The notes beneath the pieces were generated by a model, which saw only the letters and a program-made list of their open reading frames with translations, did not search any database and had not been told where the DNA came from. Below are positions 51,727 through 62,468 of a stretch of 64,000 nt of DNA, in pieces. The stretch spans positions 81,784,905-81,848,904 of the forward strand of contig JAPFBE010000002.1 in NCBI GenBank assembly GCA_034336665.1, written 5' to 3'. The position numbers were made by a program, and so were the translations under genes. Position 1 is the first letter of the stretch, and the number at the start of each line of letters is the position of its first letter. Origin of the DNA: Luscinia megarhynchos (Eukaryota; Chordata; Aves; Passeriformes; Turdidae).

Positions 51727-54700
51727 CTGTAAAGAGAAAAATGCACACAAAAATAAATTTCATAGCCAGAACAGAATAAAAGCTTTATCATAAAACATGT
51801 AACAAATGCCTTTTCAGTAGCACTTTTAAGGAGGCTTGCAACAACCTACCATGAAAGTTTATAATCACATCAAACACCCAGTTTTCAAGAGTTTATGTTA
51901 ACTCTGAGCCAGAACAAGTCAGATGTACAAAGAACTGATAAAATACATGAAACTGTTTGTTTGTACTTATCTTTCACAGTCTGAATGGGAATATTTTCAA
52001 AACTAATGGCAAAGAGCTCTGATCTTTGCATGATCCTGCTGTAGGGTTAGTATGGCTTAACACTGGACTACTCTCCCACAAGTGTTTTTAACTCTGTAAC
52101 CACTGCATTCTTCCTCTCTCCACTTCCTATTTTAGAATTCCCTTGCCACATTCCTTCTCCCTCTGCTGTGAATGAACACGGCACATGTGGGTGAAAAAGC
52201 TATGTGGGTGAAAAATAGTGCTTTATATAGTGAAACTGAACACCACATAGATAAATCCAGAAATGAGCAAGACAGGAAAAACAAAAACTTATGCTTGCTT
52301 TCAGGAATGAGGAAACATTTCAGCTGGCCCTTAAAGGCTATTACACACATCACCAAAGCAGCATTTTAAAGTACAAGGATAGCTTACTCAAGGTAAATCA
52401 ATCACACAAACCAGTACAACAAATATAAAAGCAGTCAAGGAAATATTTATTAGCCCTGTTGAGAAGTTATTCCTCTTAAAAGCAACAATTTTCATGGAAC
52501 TAAATACAATACCAAACTGCTCAGGTGTAAACCCAACATACAACAACGTTTCTACAAATTTGCTGTGATATGTGGTGTGAATGTACCAACCTATCCTTAA
52601 AATAAACCCTCGCTACTTACTTATTGTAAGTATTGTAGCATTCTACATGGGCTGACTACAAAAGCCTGACTTCTGGGAATCACCCAACACAAAAGATCAC
52701 CTTCACAGCTGTATTACTTAAACTCCTGAAGTGTACTTTTCCACTTATTCTTGATATGGAAAAACTAGCACACTATAAAGAACTGCAGAACACAGAGGCG
52801 CAATGCAACTTGAGGGTAACTGTTTCACAGCAACTCGCACTGAGCAATCCCTGCAGCTTTACCACATAAATTAGCATTTTACTAGCATGCAACATTAAAA
52901 ACCAGCCTCAGTGCTTCAAAACTGAGCTATTACGGAATTTTGCCAGCTAGAATTAATGTATATGTATTGTATTTAACCTTACCCTTTTCTTTCACTAAAG
53001 CAAGAAGTCAGTAACATTTAGCTCAGCATACAACAGTTTTACAAAAGGAAGGTGTTCCAGCATTTAAAATCAACTACTAGTTACACTATTTCCTGCTGCT
53101 GTTTTTATTATACTGAAGAATTCATACTAATTTTCCAGTAATAGGAATTCAGTTTACCTTCCTAGCCAAACAAGTTATTAAACAAGTGCTTCTAGGGAGA
53201 GCACATAACCTTCAGTGGAAAACTTAAAATGCAATGCTTCAGCCAAATACCACCTGCAGTATTATGCCAATAAATATCCTCACATGTCCCAAAGAGGAAA
53301 GTTTACAGTGAAAGTTCCTGTGAAGCAGGAAGGAAACCTGACAATTTTCTGTAGCAACAGTCAACTTTGAGCTGTGTAGAGCTGTCTTTCAGAACTCCTT
53401 TTAAGTGAGAATTATTTATCTAAAGGATCTACACAAACATATACAAAATAGTCAGACTGCTCTCTTTTGTGTAGCTTTGCCACTTCTAAACATTGAGGAA
53501 AATGGCACAACTTGAGCCTTTCCAATAACAATCATTTCAATCTACTTTAACCAACAGAAAGAGATTTTTTTTGCTGTAGAGTGCCAGAGCTGGGCTACCA
53601 CTCTAAGTTGAAGTGTATTAGATGTCTATAACCCATACAGGCAAACCTAGTTTTACAAAAATTGCACGTTATCAACCACAATGAAACATTCCTTGTTTAA
53701 GGGATTTAAAGTAGGTATAAAAGTATTCTTTGCGAAGCAGCAAACTATGAGTTGTGGGAATAGTCAGCAAGGTAGCTCTGCCTTTTAATATTGAAGTGAC
53801 ACCTAGATATACGTGTTTATAATCTGTTGGTATACTCTACTAGCAGGTTCCTGAGGTTTGACTACATCTCAAGCAACAACAGTCACAACTCACCTGAGGA
53901 CCCAAATCACCCCCCAGCTGCCCACAGCACATAGTTTTGTCAGAACACCCACATCCCTGCAACAAGCCCTATAAGTGCCCAGCAGGGCTGAGCTTTTTCC
54001 AGTTCACTGGTCCGCCTCACCTCCCTATGTGTGATGCCAACAGGCCTATAAAACCAGGCATCAATTCAGTCTCTTAAAAATTAAATCCACTGCATCTGTT
54101 TCTGAGAAGAGGCTCTTTAGTGGCTTGAGCTAAAATATCCATTAACCAAACCCTAAAAATCTGGAATTACAATGACCTTGCACATTTACTCTGAGTGACA
54201 GACTCAGACTCAAAGGCACCAAAGTTACTCTGGTGCACATAAAATCTTAGGTATTTCTGAGTTACAGAAAGCCTCTTCCAGCTCAGGGAGAGGGCACTGT
54301 GGCAAGGGGAGAGGAGCAGGTCCTGAAGGGAAGCACAGATCCCTAAGGAGTTCTCCCATGAACCACACTCTTGCTCCTGTGCTACATCAACACTATTTAG
54401 AGCTGAAATTTACCATTAAACCCAAATTAGCGCACTACACAATTAAGCCTTGCTTTCAGGAAGGGACAGTCTTAATTCTCTTCCAGAGCACTCTGTCTCC
54501 CCTTTAATTTGGAGAGATGGAACCATTTCCAGCAGCACTGCTGCAATCACACACCTGCACCAGCCTTCCAGGAAGCAGTGGGAAGCACAAGCTGTGTGTT
54601 CCAGGGACAGGCTGCAGCGCTGAAAGGCAGTAATTCTGCCTCTTGCCTCCAGTAAAACTGTGCCCACAGGAGAAGCATTCCCACAGCTGTTCACCACCAA

Positions 54701-57391
54701 ACAGCACCTCCCCCTCCCAAAGACCCTCCCTTCTCTGGGGTTTAACAGCCTTCCCTGGAGCTCAATGCCCAGCAGGAGGGATGGGGGAGAGCAGCCGGCT
54801 GTCTGTCTGCCGGGGGGCTTGGCCTACAGGAGGCAGAGAAGGGAGCTCACCACAGCCAGAGGCACACGGGGAAGGGGCTGCCTTGTCATAGCCATCAGCC
54901 TCAGCAGCAGCAGCATTGTTCACACGGTGACAGGAAGGAAAGAACTAGACTGGACCAGTCCAGACTGGAACAAACCCCTCCTACTATCACCATTATTCAC
55001 AACCCCCACCTCCCCCCCAGCACCACTGCCTCCCACGTTTATCCAAGGAAGAATAGTGGGCAAAGGCAGAGTCTTCAGAGGCAAAAATCCGGCAGCTGGG
55101 GAGGGCAGAAGAAGAGGGCAGGACTATCCCCCAACCCCTCGCACACAAGAGACCCCATCACGCATCTGACTAAATGGCAGGCAGATCCACGCCGTTTTAT
55201 TGGACTTCACAGCGCGTTTTCATACCGGGTGCTATAACCGACTGGGACTACACAATTGTGTCCTGGTTAGTCAGCGGAGGCTGCTGCAGAGGTCTGAAAC
55301 ACAGTGCTTCTCCTGCCTACAGGCACAAGGCACCTGTGCAGGATTTTGTACTGCAGGAGATGCACTTCAGAAAGGCTCACTTTCTTCCCTCTTCACTGCA
55401 ACCAGGTAACTCCCAGCACACACAGCCATCTTCACGGGCTCATGAGTGGAGAAGACCTGAAGTGCTGCGTAGTACCCAGCCATAACCGCATCCTCATCAG
55501 CCACACCACGGTCCTGCACTTGCACCGTCCCACTTAGGCATGTGTGAGCCCGCTCGCTCACCGTGCCTTCAGCTCCCCTACCACCAGAACAGACACCTCC
55601 ACGGATCTCTCACCACTGTAACTCTGCTGACCTCCTACCAAACAGGGAAAGGCACTGCAGCCAACACACACACACTCCAGACACCCCAACAGTAAGGCGC
55701 ACGCCGTTTACACACGTGAATTCAGCTGGCAGCTGAGCAGGAACCAGACTCTCTTCTCCATACTTTCCAAAAACCACCAGTACACCAGTGGCCAAGTGGA
55801 CCACAATACCTCTGCTTGGCATAGGCAGCCAAGCCAAGGAGGTTGAGCTCAACCAAGAGACCTTCAAAAGGGCCGGCGGTACCAAACCTGCTACTGCTAC
55901 CCTAAGGGTCTGACCAAGGGGGTAAAGGGTGCGCCAGCCAGATGAACGGGGAACTGCTCCTCGGCCAAGGGAGGGGGCTGCTAACGGGAGGGAAGGGCTC
56001 CCTTTCCGCATGCCGGGCGACCCCACGGCCCTTCTGCGTGAAGGCAGTCCCGGAAAGCGTCAATTGTGCAATTCCCTTACAACTCGTACGTAGATCTGAC
56101 AGCCGGCGCTGCCACCGCGCTCCTCGGCCTGGCCCGTGGTCACCACGCCGAGGGGCACAGCTGAGGGGCTGCTGCTCGTGCAGGCGCAGCTCAGGTGAGG
56201 GGGAAAGTGGAGCACGGCAGCGGGAGCCCGGATGGATAATCATGCTCACAGAAGCGCAACATGGCCCCTGAGAAGCAGGCAAGGAGACGCCACAGCCATG
56301 CCACCAGCACTTCTCCAGCCTGTGCCCCCGCCAGGCTGCCCAGCGCCAGGGCCTGTCACACGCGGCTGCCCCGGGGGCTCGGGGGAGCCCACAGCGTGTG
56401 GGTCACACGGGGAAGGGAGCCTGCAGCCCCCGCGCCGCAGCCTGTGCTCCCAGCCCGGGAGCTGCCTCCGGGCACCGGGCAGCCCCTCTCCCTGCGGGAT
56501 CCGGACCGGGACGGCCCTCGGCCCCGCTCCCAGGCAGGGGCGCCCTGCAGAGGCAGCAGCGCCCGGCGGGCGCGGGTCCGCAGCCGCGGGCACTGCCCCG
56601 GCTGTGAGGGGGAAGACACCGTACAGCCCCCCTCCGCAGGAATCCGCCATGTTAGGGCGGCCGCCGAGCCCCCGCTGCCCGCGGAACCGGCGGCCCCGCC
56701 GCCCTTCCGCGTCCCGGAGACTGCGGGAGAAGGGGACCGGCGGCAGCGCCGCAGCGTTCACGCCGGTGCCCGGCCTCTACTCCCGCCCCGTCACCGCTCG
56801 CACGCAGCGCTGTCCGCCATGTTAGCGCGGCGGCCGTTGACCCTCCGCCCGCCGCCGCCGCCACCCTCACGGCTGCGGGGGTCCCGCCGCCCGCCCGCTC
56901 GGCCCCGCACTGCGGCCCCGCACCGCCCGGCGCAGGGGCAGCTCCGGTCTGACTCATGCCGCCGCTCTCCATCTGCCGCCGCCGCCGCCGGCAGCCGGTC
57001 TCGCCCCACGCCGCCGGGCGGAGAAAGGGCAGCGGGAGGAACCGGCCCCATCCCCAAACCTCCCCGACAATCGCCGCCACGGTACTGCCCGCCGGGTGCC
57101 TCTGCGCCCTTTCCGGGCACCACCAGGGACCACCGCTCCCGGTCCCTCCCCGAACTGCCCCGAGCCCCAGGCCCCGGGCGGGGGGAAGCCCCTGTCGCTC
57201 CCGCCCGCCGCCGGTGACCACGGACGCTCCGGCCCGGTTCGGAGCTCGGGGTGGGCGTCGCCACTGCTCCCCTGCCTCCCTGCCGCCACCTCCCCCACGG
57301 GCGGCGAGAGCCCCAGGACCCCCGCTCCGGTACTCACGTGAGATAACGGCCCGAAAGATTTGGTAAATCGTCTTCTCTTTTTAGGCGGAAT
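51622..57391 (-). CDS. AZIN1 upstream conserved coding region (uCC), AUU-initiated uORF
   Basis: This is a spliced uORF: 57391-57338 (18 codons from an AUU) joined to 51726-51622 (34 codons plus TGA), in phase across a 5.6-kb intron. The first exon part begins with Ile-Pro-Pro and a Lys/Arg-rich stretch (KKRRRF) and ends FGPLSH. The second begins GKISDQVYNYPEGLGEVLY and ends FNAEPPWEPS-stop. Published work on AZIN1 describes a conserved uORF that starts at a non-AUG (AUU) codon and represses AZIN1 when polyamines are high. In that model ribosomes stall at a Pro-Pro-Trp motif and queue back to the weak start. The PPW near the end, the AUU with A at -3 and the position in the leader all fit. 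The start codon is inferred, while the PPW end and the splice junction are read directly. Confidence 0.85.
51727..57337 (-). other. AZIN1: AZIN1 5'-UTR intron 1 (5.6 kb)
   Basis: The donor CAC/GTGAGTACC at 57337 is a near-consensus site and lies in the CpG island. I see no further exon. A TATAAAA motif near 54,046 followed by ATTAAA within ~40 nt could be an LTR scrap but lacks other support. The part above about 56,100 belongs to the CpG island. Confidence 0.7.
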
Positions 57392-57625
57392 TTTTAAAGA
57401 GGGATGTGGGAACCTACAGCAGAAATACAGGCGGCGGCAGCGGCGCCTTCCAGGGCCATAGGCTGCGGGGGCGGCCGGCGGGGAAAGCGCAGCGCAGCGC
57501 TGGGACCAGAGGGCACAAGCGGAGAGAGACAGAGCCGGAGCGGGCCGGGGGCTGCGGCAGCGGCGGGCGGAGGCGGGAGCGTGGCCGGTGAGCTGCGAGC
57601 GAGCGAGCGGAGACACGGGGCGAGA
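57338..57625 (-). other. AZIN1: AZIN1 exon 1 (5' UTR; start site approximate)
   Basis: The 3' border is the donor CAC/GTGAGTACC. The 5' end is estimated about 30 nt below the TATA box, near 57,625. It holds the AUG uORF and the AUU start of the uCC. Confidence 0.65.
57394..57459 (-). promoter_or_regulatory. AUG uORF just upstream of the AZIN1 uCC
   Basis: This is the only AUG in exon 1. It starts at 57459 and encodes 21 residues, Met-Ala-Leu-Glu-Gly then an alanine run, ending in TAA at 57396-57394. The stop is two nucleotides before the AUU of the uCC, in a different frame. The +4 base is G, which favours some initiation. Effect on uCC use is not known. Confidence 0.6.
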
Positions 57626-57649
57626 AGAAGGGGCTGTCGCCGGCAGTGC

Positions 57650-57656
57650 TTTTATA
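57650..57656 (-). promoter_or_regulatory. AZIN1: TATA box of AZIN1
   Basis: The minus strand reads CTATAAAAGC, a good TATA match, inside the CpG island and about 265 nt before the uCC AUU. It predicts initiation at about 57,620-57,630. Confidence 0.65.
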
Positions 57657-57769
57657 GAGCGGGCTGGCGGGCGGGGCGGGACAGGGCCGGCGTCACCGCA
57701 CCGGGGGCGGGACGCGCCGCCCTTCCCCGCCGCGGGGCCGGGGCGCGCCGGGCCGGCGAGCGACGCGGG

Positions 57770-57893
57770 TGTCCCCGGCTGGGCTGGGGTGTCCCCGGCT
57801 GGGGTGGGGTGTGTCCCGGGCTGGGCTGGGCCGGGCCGGGCTGGGGTGTGTCCCGGGCTGGGGTGTGTCCCGGGCTGGGGTGTCCCCGGCGGG
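57770..57893. repeat. GC-rich minisatellite upstream of the AZIN1 TATA box
   Basis: The units are variants of TGTCCCCGGCTGGGCTGGGG (20 bp) and TGTGTCCCGGGCTGGGG (17 bp), with one expanded 37-bp form; about six units in all. It lies about 115-240 bp upstream of the TATA box, so length variation could affect the promoter. The G-runs on the plus strand are suited to G-quadruplex formation. Confidence 0.9.
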
Positions 57894-59214
57894 CCGCCCA
57901 CCCTGGCTGGCCACCTGGCCGAGGGTGCTGCAGGAGCGATCAAGTCTTTGGTTAATTCCTGACACAAGCCAGGGCAGGGATACCGTCAGCATCCCCCCGG
58001 GATCCCGGGCAGGTGGTTACCATACGTGTCTCCACACGGCATCTAGGATCTGTGCTTCTGTCATGGCTTCACTAACCCGAGACCTATCCTGTGTCACTAC
58101 TGCTTTGAGCAGATGGAAAAAGAACCCAGGGTTTAATGGTCAGCCAGAGGCCTCCTTCACCGAGTTAACGACAGCCTGACAGCTCGCCCTGATTCCCTGG
58201 GCATTGATAAGCTGCTCATAATGCTCACCAGAGGAAACTAATTACACTGCATAGCTGGCAGCCTCAGTCTCCCAGCAATTTCAGGCCTACAAGAATCCTG
58301 TAAGTACACAAATGGAAGGCTTTAGCATATCCATATAATTGACATAGAGTTTCACTGAAGTTTTGGGACATCTTCAGCACACCTCAAAGCCTTTAGTTCT
58401 TTCTTAAGACCCTTATGAGAGGGCGTTGCTCAGCAGCAAGTGGAAAAGAGCAACTCAGAGATGAGGTGCCTCAATTAAGTCACAAAACTATTTCATGGTG
58501 GAGTTGTGGATGAACCCTGGTCTACCAGCCTGGCTCTGCCATGTCAATTTTACTAAACCACACAGGGCTGCTTTTTAAAAAATTCATTCCAGCAATCACA
58601 ATTCTTTCCAGACACTAAAATACGTAGTTATGCAGTTCACTGAAATCCACCAAAAGATATACTTGTTCTGGAAAGTACTTCTTCCTCTCAGGGCACATCC
58701 ATTTTCTTTTTAACAAGTATGTTAGTACAGTTTCCATTTTTTTTTTCCAAAGCAAATTTGGGTTTGTTTAGTTTTATAGTAGAGAGAATTTAGAAAAGGA
58801 CTGAATAGATACACACCTGTCATCTCGTCAGAAAAAGAATGGGACTGAGGTTCCACAGAGATGGAGTTTATTTACTCTTTTCATCCGTTACCATGTTCTC
58901 TTTTGCAAATAATTTTAAATAGGAGGAAGTGAACTGAGAAATATATGCAGTCTCATTATCATGTCTCCTTTTTCATGATAACAGCACTAGTAGGTTATGA
59001 ATGAAGTTAGTAGAAGCAGGTACATTGATTGAGAAGTCAGAAAACCTCTTATATACACTTCCAACAAACCCTGTATTGAAGACCAAAAATTCAAGTTTAC
59101 AGTTTACACTGCTGTTTTTCAGGTGTGTTCTGTATTACACCCTTCATCAGTGATTTACCTGTATTTTGAGTTTCCATAACAGAATGCAAGTGCAGGAGAA
59201 GGGTTAAGATTATA

Positions 59215-59320
59215 TCAAAAACAAAACACAACAAAACCCAAAACAAGCAAGCAAACAAAAATCAAAAAAACAAGCAAACAAAAACAAATGAACAAACAAA
59301 ACCAAACCAGAAAAAGCTAT
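59215..59320 (+). repeat. CAAA-rich low-complexity tract
   Basis: A run dominated by CAAA, CAAAA and CAAGCAAG units, about 100 bp long. Confidence 0.85.
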
Positions 59321-60067
59321 AGAGAGATAGGAAGATAAATTTGGGCAGAGCTTGGTTATGGCACAGTAACTGTGAATCATTAACAGGCAAAAAATGGAGG
59401 AAGGGATAGATGGGAGGACAAAGGTTATAGCGATATATACAGAAGAGCAATCCAGAAAGCTTTATTCATTAGGAAGGTAGATTTTTCAAAACACGTCTTT
59501 GGAAGGGATATAACCTAGGAAAAGGACTTGACTAGTTTGGAGATGTTACCATGTGTTTTATATATGTTCTTAGAGGTCTCCTGTTGGTAATACTCAAAGA
59601 CATCCTGGTGATATATGAGTGATCTCACTGGCACATGTTACTGCCACATTTATCTTCCCAGGAGAGTTTTTGTTTTGGTGGGTAGGGGATGTTTTTAGTA
59701 TTCTTATTGGGAGTAAGTAAACAGATGGACTATTTAGGAGGAGTGCAGTCACGTAGGACAGGAAAAAGAACTTCAGTTTGATATGCAATTAATTGGGGGA
59801 TCTGTCAGCTATTCTAAAAATGCATGGAGAGAGGGAGGATTTCCTGCTTGTGGAGGAAGCAACACTTGAAAACAGAAACATAAATTTCAGCCTCTCAAAT
59901 CTACTGGAAAAAGAAGAGTGGCACACTATTTGGGAAGGTACAAGACTGAACTGTGTAGTCACTTTGTACAAAATGAGAAAAAAAAAGATGGATGAATGCT
60001 TTATACAGTGTTTCTGCTACAACAGGTGATATTAATGCAGAACTAGAAAACTGATGCCACAGCTCAA

Positions 60068-60112
60068 TGTATATATATATATATATATATATATACATAC
60101 ACACACACATAT
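60068..60112. repeat. (TA)n(CA)n microsatellite
   Basis: An alternating TA run followed by ACATACACACACACATATAT. Confidence 0.95.
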
Positions 60113-61879
60113 ATTAGCAGTCCCGTTTTGTCTGGAGAGGCAAAACATAAAAAAAGCTTACATAAAATTTCCTTCTGCCTCATTTCTCATTTCACACAGT
60201 TTTAATACTTGGATTCCTAACATTGTGTGGCTCCATATCCACATTTCATAGATCAGTAGAGTAAAACTTTACATTTTCTGCTCCAAAGATAGAAAGACGC
60301 AAAGCACAAAATGCATCTCCAGCTCTGAGTTCCCCTTACATCTGTGAGGCACTTCTACAACTTTTCTTTTTTATTCTTTTTGGGCGGGAGTGGGGGTGGG
60401 GGTTTGTTTACCTCCATGCTTTGTTTTCAGTATGGTTCACAGCTGGATGTAGACAAAATCAGGTGTTACCCCTATGACGCAGATAAACCAGAGCAGGAAA
60501 GACATCCTTCCCCACCTCATCTTTCTGAGTGCAAAAAATACTCACTAATGAGGCAACCCAGCAGCCAGGAGCTCCAGATTGGTTTGGACAGATGTCTGAG
60601 GGCTGCACAGCCTGATGACCTTCCCTGCTAATCCCAAGTATTTCCTTTTCTTAAGGATGTCTTCCTAAGGACTCTTTTCTCCTCTGGTTCTCCCATTTCC
60701 TCTCCCTCTTGGATGCACCCTCTATCACCACTCATCAGCAGCGGGGTCGGATTCCACTCCTGCAGTGAGAGAATGAGATTATTTCCTCCTCCATCTCCTC
60801 TTCCTCTTCCCCCACTGCTGCCAACTCCTGCAGCGGTCAGTGTTTTTTCTTAAAGCCTCAGGTGCAGGAATTATGTGATTACACAGGAATTTCATCTTCC
60901 ATTGAGTATAAAATGTTCCTAGCTACTGCAAACCCAGTCCAACAGAAGACAAATACAAATAATGATCTACCTTCCAATGCAGGGAAAAGGTTGCTTCAAT
61001 TTCTGAATGCTTGGACTTGAGAGTATGTTCCCTGTTCCAACTCCTTTCACATGTAGTGGCACTCAGTACAGTTGACACTGGGTATAGCTAAAAATCTGTA
61101 GCCATCCAGCTGGAGCACTCAGCTGGGAGTGGGAGAAAAGAGTCAGTCCAAAGTGCATTTTTGTCTGAGCTGCTCAGGGCAGGAACACCTGTGCAAAGGG
61201 AAGAGGCATGAGAAAAAGAAAATTAAGGCTGTGATTGCTCTGGATCCCTCATACCCACAATGACACAAAAATACTAGAACGTCAGTAGTCCTTCCTTTTA
61301 ATAAAATAACCTGTATAAATAAGACATTGCAGTAGTAGTATCAATTGATACTCTGATCTTCAGACCTTTTTTTACTGCTGCATACTTTGGAGCTATCAGT
61401 GTTCCAGCCAGTTGACTGAAATGCTGATAACCAGCTGGAAGATGATTCATAATTATTAAAAGCTCAGAGGTGATGGGAGGAAAGACATCTCTGCCTTAAC
61501 TCACAGGGAGAGTCACCTTTCACCTATATTTACCGACTATTTTTCTGGATCAAAACAACTGGGGCAAAAATAAGGTGCCACCTTTCTATTGGTTTCAGAA
61601 GAGTGAAATTTCTATGGAGAATACTTAGAGATCTCATACTCACACCAAGTAGTTTACACAAAGTTAATGAAAACATCAGCTCAAAGCACTACATAAAGAC
61701 ACCAGAAGTAAATAAAATTAAATTGGGGTTGTTTTACAAAACCAAAGAAAAAGAGGGAAAAAGCAAGAGAAAACTCAGTCTTGGTTTAGGAGTATTCAGT
61801 CATTTACCATCAACTGATTGCAGTTCAATGCTAGAATGATGTTAGCTCCAAAAAATCTAGACTGGATGGGCAAAAACTA

Positions 61880-62468
61880 AGAGAAAAGGACCAGCCAGCA
61901 ACCAAGTATCATACCACTGTTCACTCACTCCCTTACCAGTGGGACTGGGAGAAGAGATCAAAAGGGTAAAAGCTGGAGAACTCATGGGCTGAGATAATTT
62001 ACTAGGTAAAGCAAAAGCCACTCACACAAGCAAAACAAAACAAGAAAATAATGTATCACTGCTTCCCAGGGGCAGGCAGGTGTTCAGCTATGTCCAGGAC
62101 AGCAAGGCTCCATCAGATGTAATGGTTACTTGGGAAGACAAGTGCTGTCACTCCAAATGTGCCCTCCTCCCTCTTTCTTCTTCCCACTTTTTTTATTGTG
62201 CATGATGTGATGTGATCTGGACTGTCTCTTCGGTCAGTTTGGGTCAGCCTGTCTTGGCTGTGTCTCCTCTCAGTCTTCCATGCACCCCCAGCCTCCCTGT
62301 CAGTGTGGCAGCATGAAAAGCAGAAAAGCCCTTGGCTCTGTGTAGGCACTGCTCTGCAATAACAAAAACATCACTGTATTTGCAGCCCTGTGTTTAGCAG
62401 AAATCCAAATCATAGCCCCATACCATACGGTGAAGATAACTAACTCTGCCCCAGCCAAAACCAGTACA
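61880..62468 (-). mobile_element. solo endogenous retrovirus LTR, minus orientation (~590 bp)
   Basis: On the minus strand the element begins at 62468 with TGTACTGGTTTTGGCTGG. It continues through the 'gggtcagcct'/'agctgacccaaact'-equivalent block (about 62,250) and the U5-type block GATGGAGCCTTGC (about 62,115), and ends near 61,880 after the block equivalent to GGTGCTTAGTTGCCGGCTGG. It is the same family as the copies at 17-19 kb but in the opposite orientation and closest to the copy at 17,336. No internal viral region is adjacent. Confidence 0.8.

Larger units (their letters stand above)
56100..57930. promoter_or_regulatory. AZIN1: CpG-island promoter of AZIN1
   Basis: About 1.8 kb of CpG-dense sequence covers AZIN1 exon 1 and the start of intron 1. 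A TATA box is embedded at 57,656-57,650. Long open frames on both strands here are composition artefacts. Upstream of the TATA box lies a GC-rich minisatellite (57,770-57,893). Confidence 0.8.
57931..61874. other. intergenic upstream of AZIN1, no gene recognised
   Basis: AT-rich DNA with simple repeats. I looked for the neighbour expected beyond AZIN1 in vertebrates (ATP6V1C1) and found no exon of it. Confidence 0.45.

Noticed and set aside
54040..54110. CTATAAAACC followed by ATTAAA as another LTR
   Set aside because: Only two weak motifs, no ends or family resemblance, and it lies in AT-rich intron sequence where such motifs are common.
56261..57217. 318-codon open frame on the plus strand in the AZIN1 CpG island
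   Set aside because: Same composition artefact, overlapped by long frames on the minus strand; no recognisable protein.
56954..57967. 337-codon minus-strand frame with an AUG upstream of AZIN1 exon 1
   Set aside because: Its AUG lies upstream of the TATA box and its 3' part reads through the exon 1 donor. Only the short stretch from 57391 to 57338 is meaningful, as the first part of the spliced uORF.
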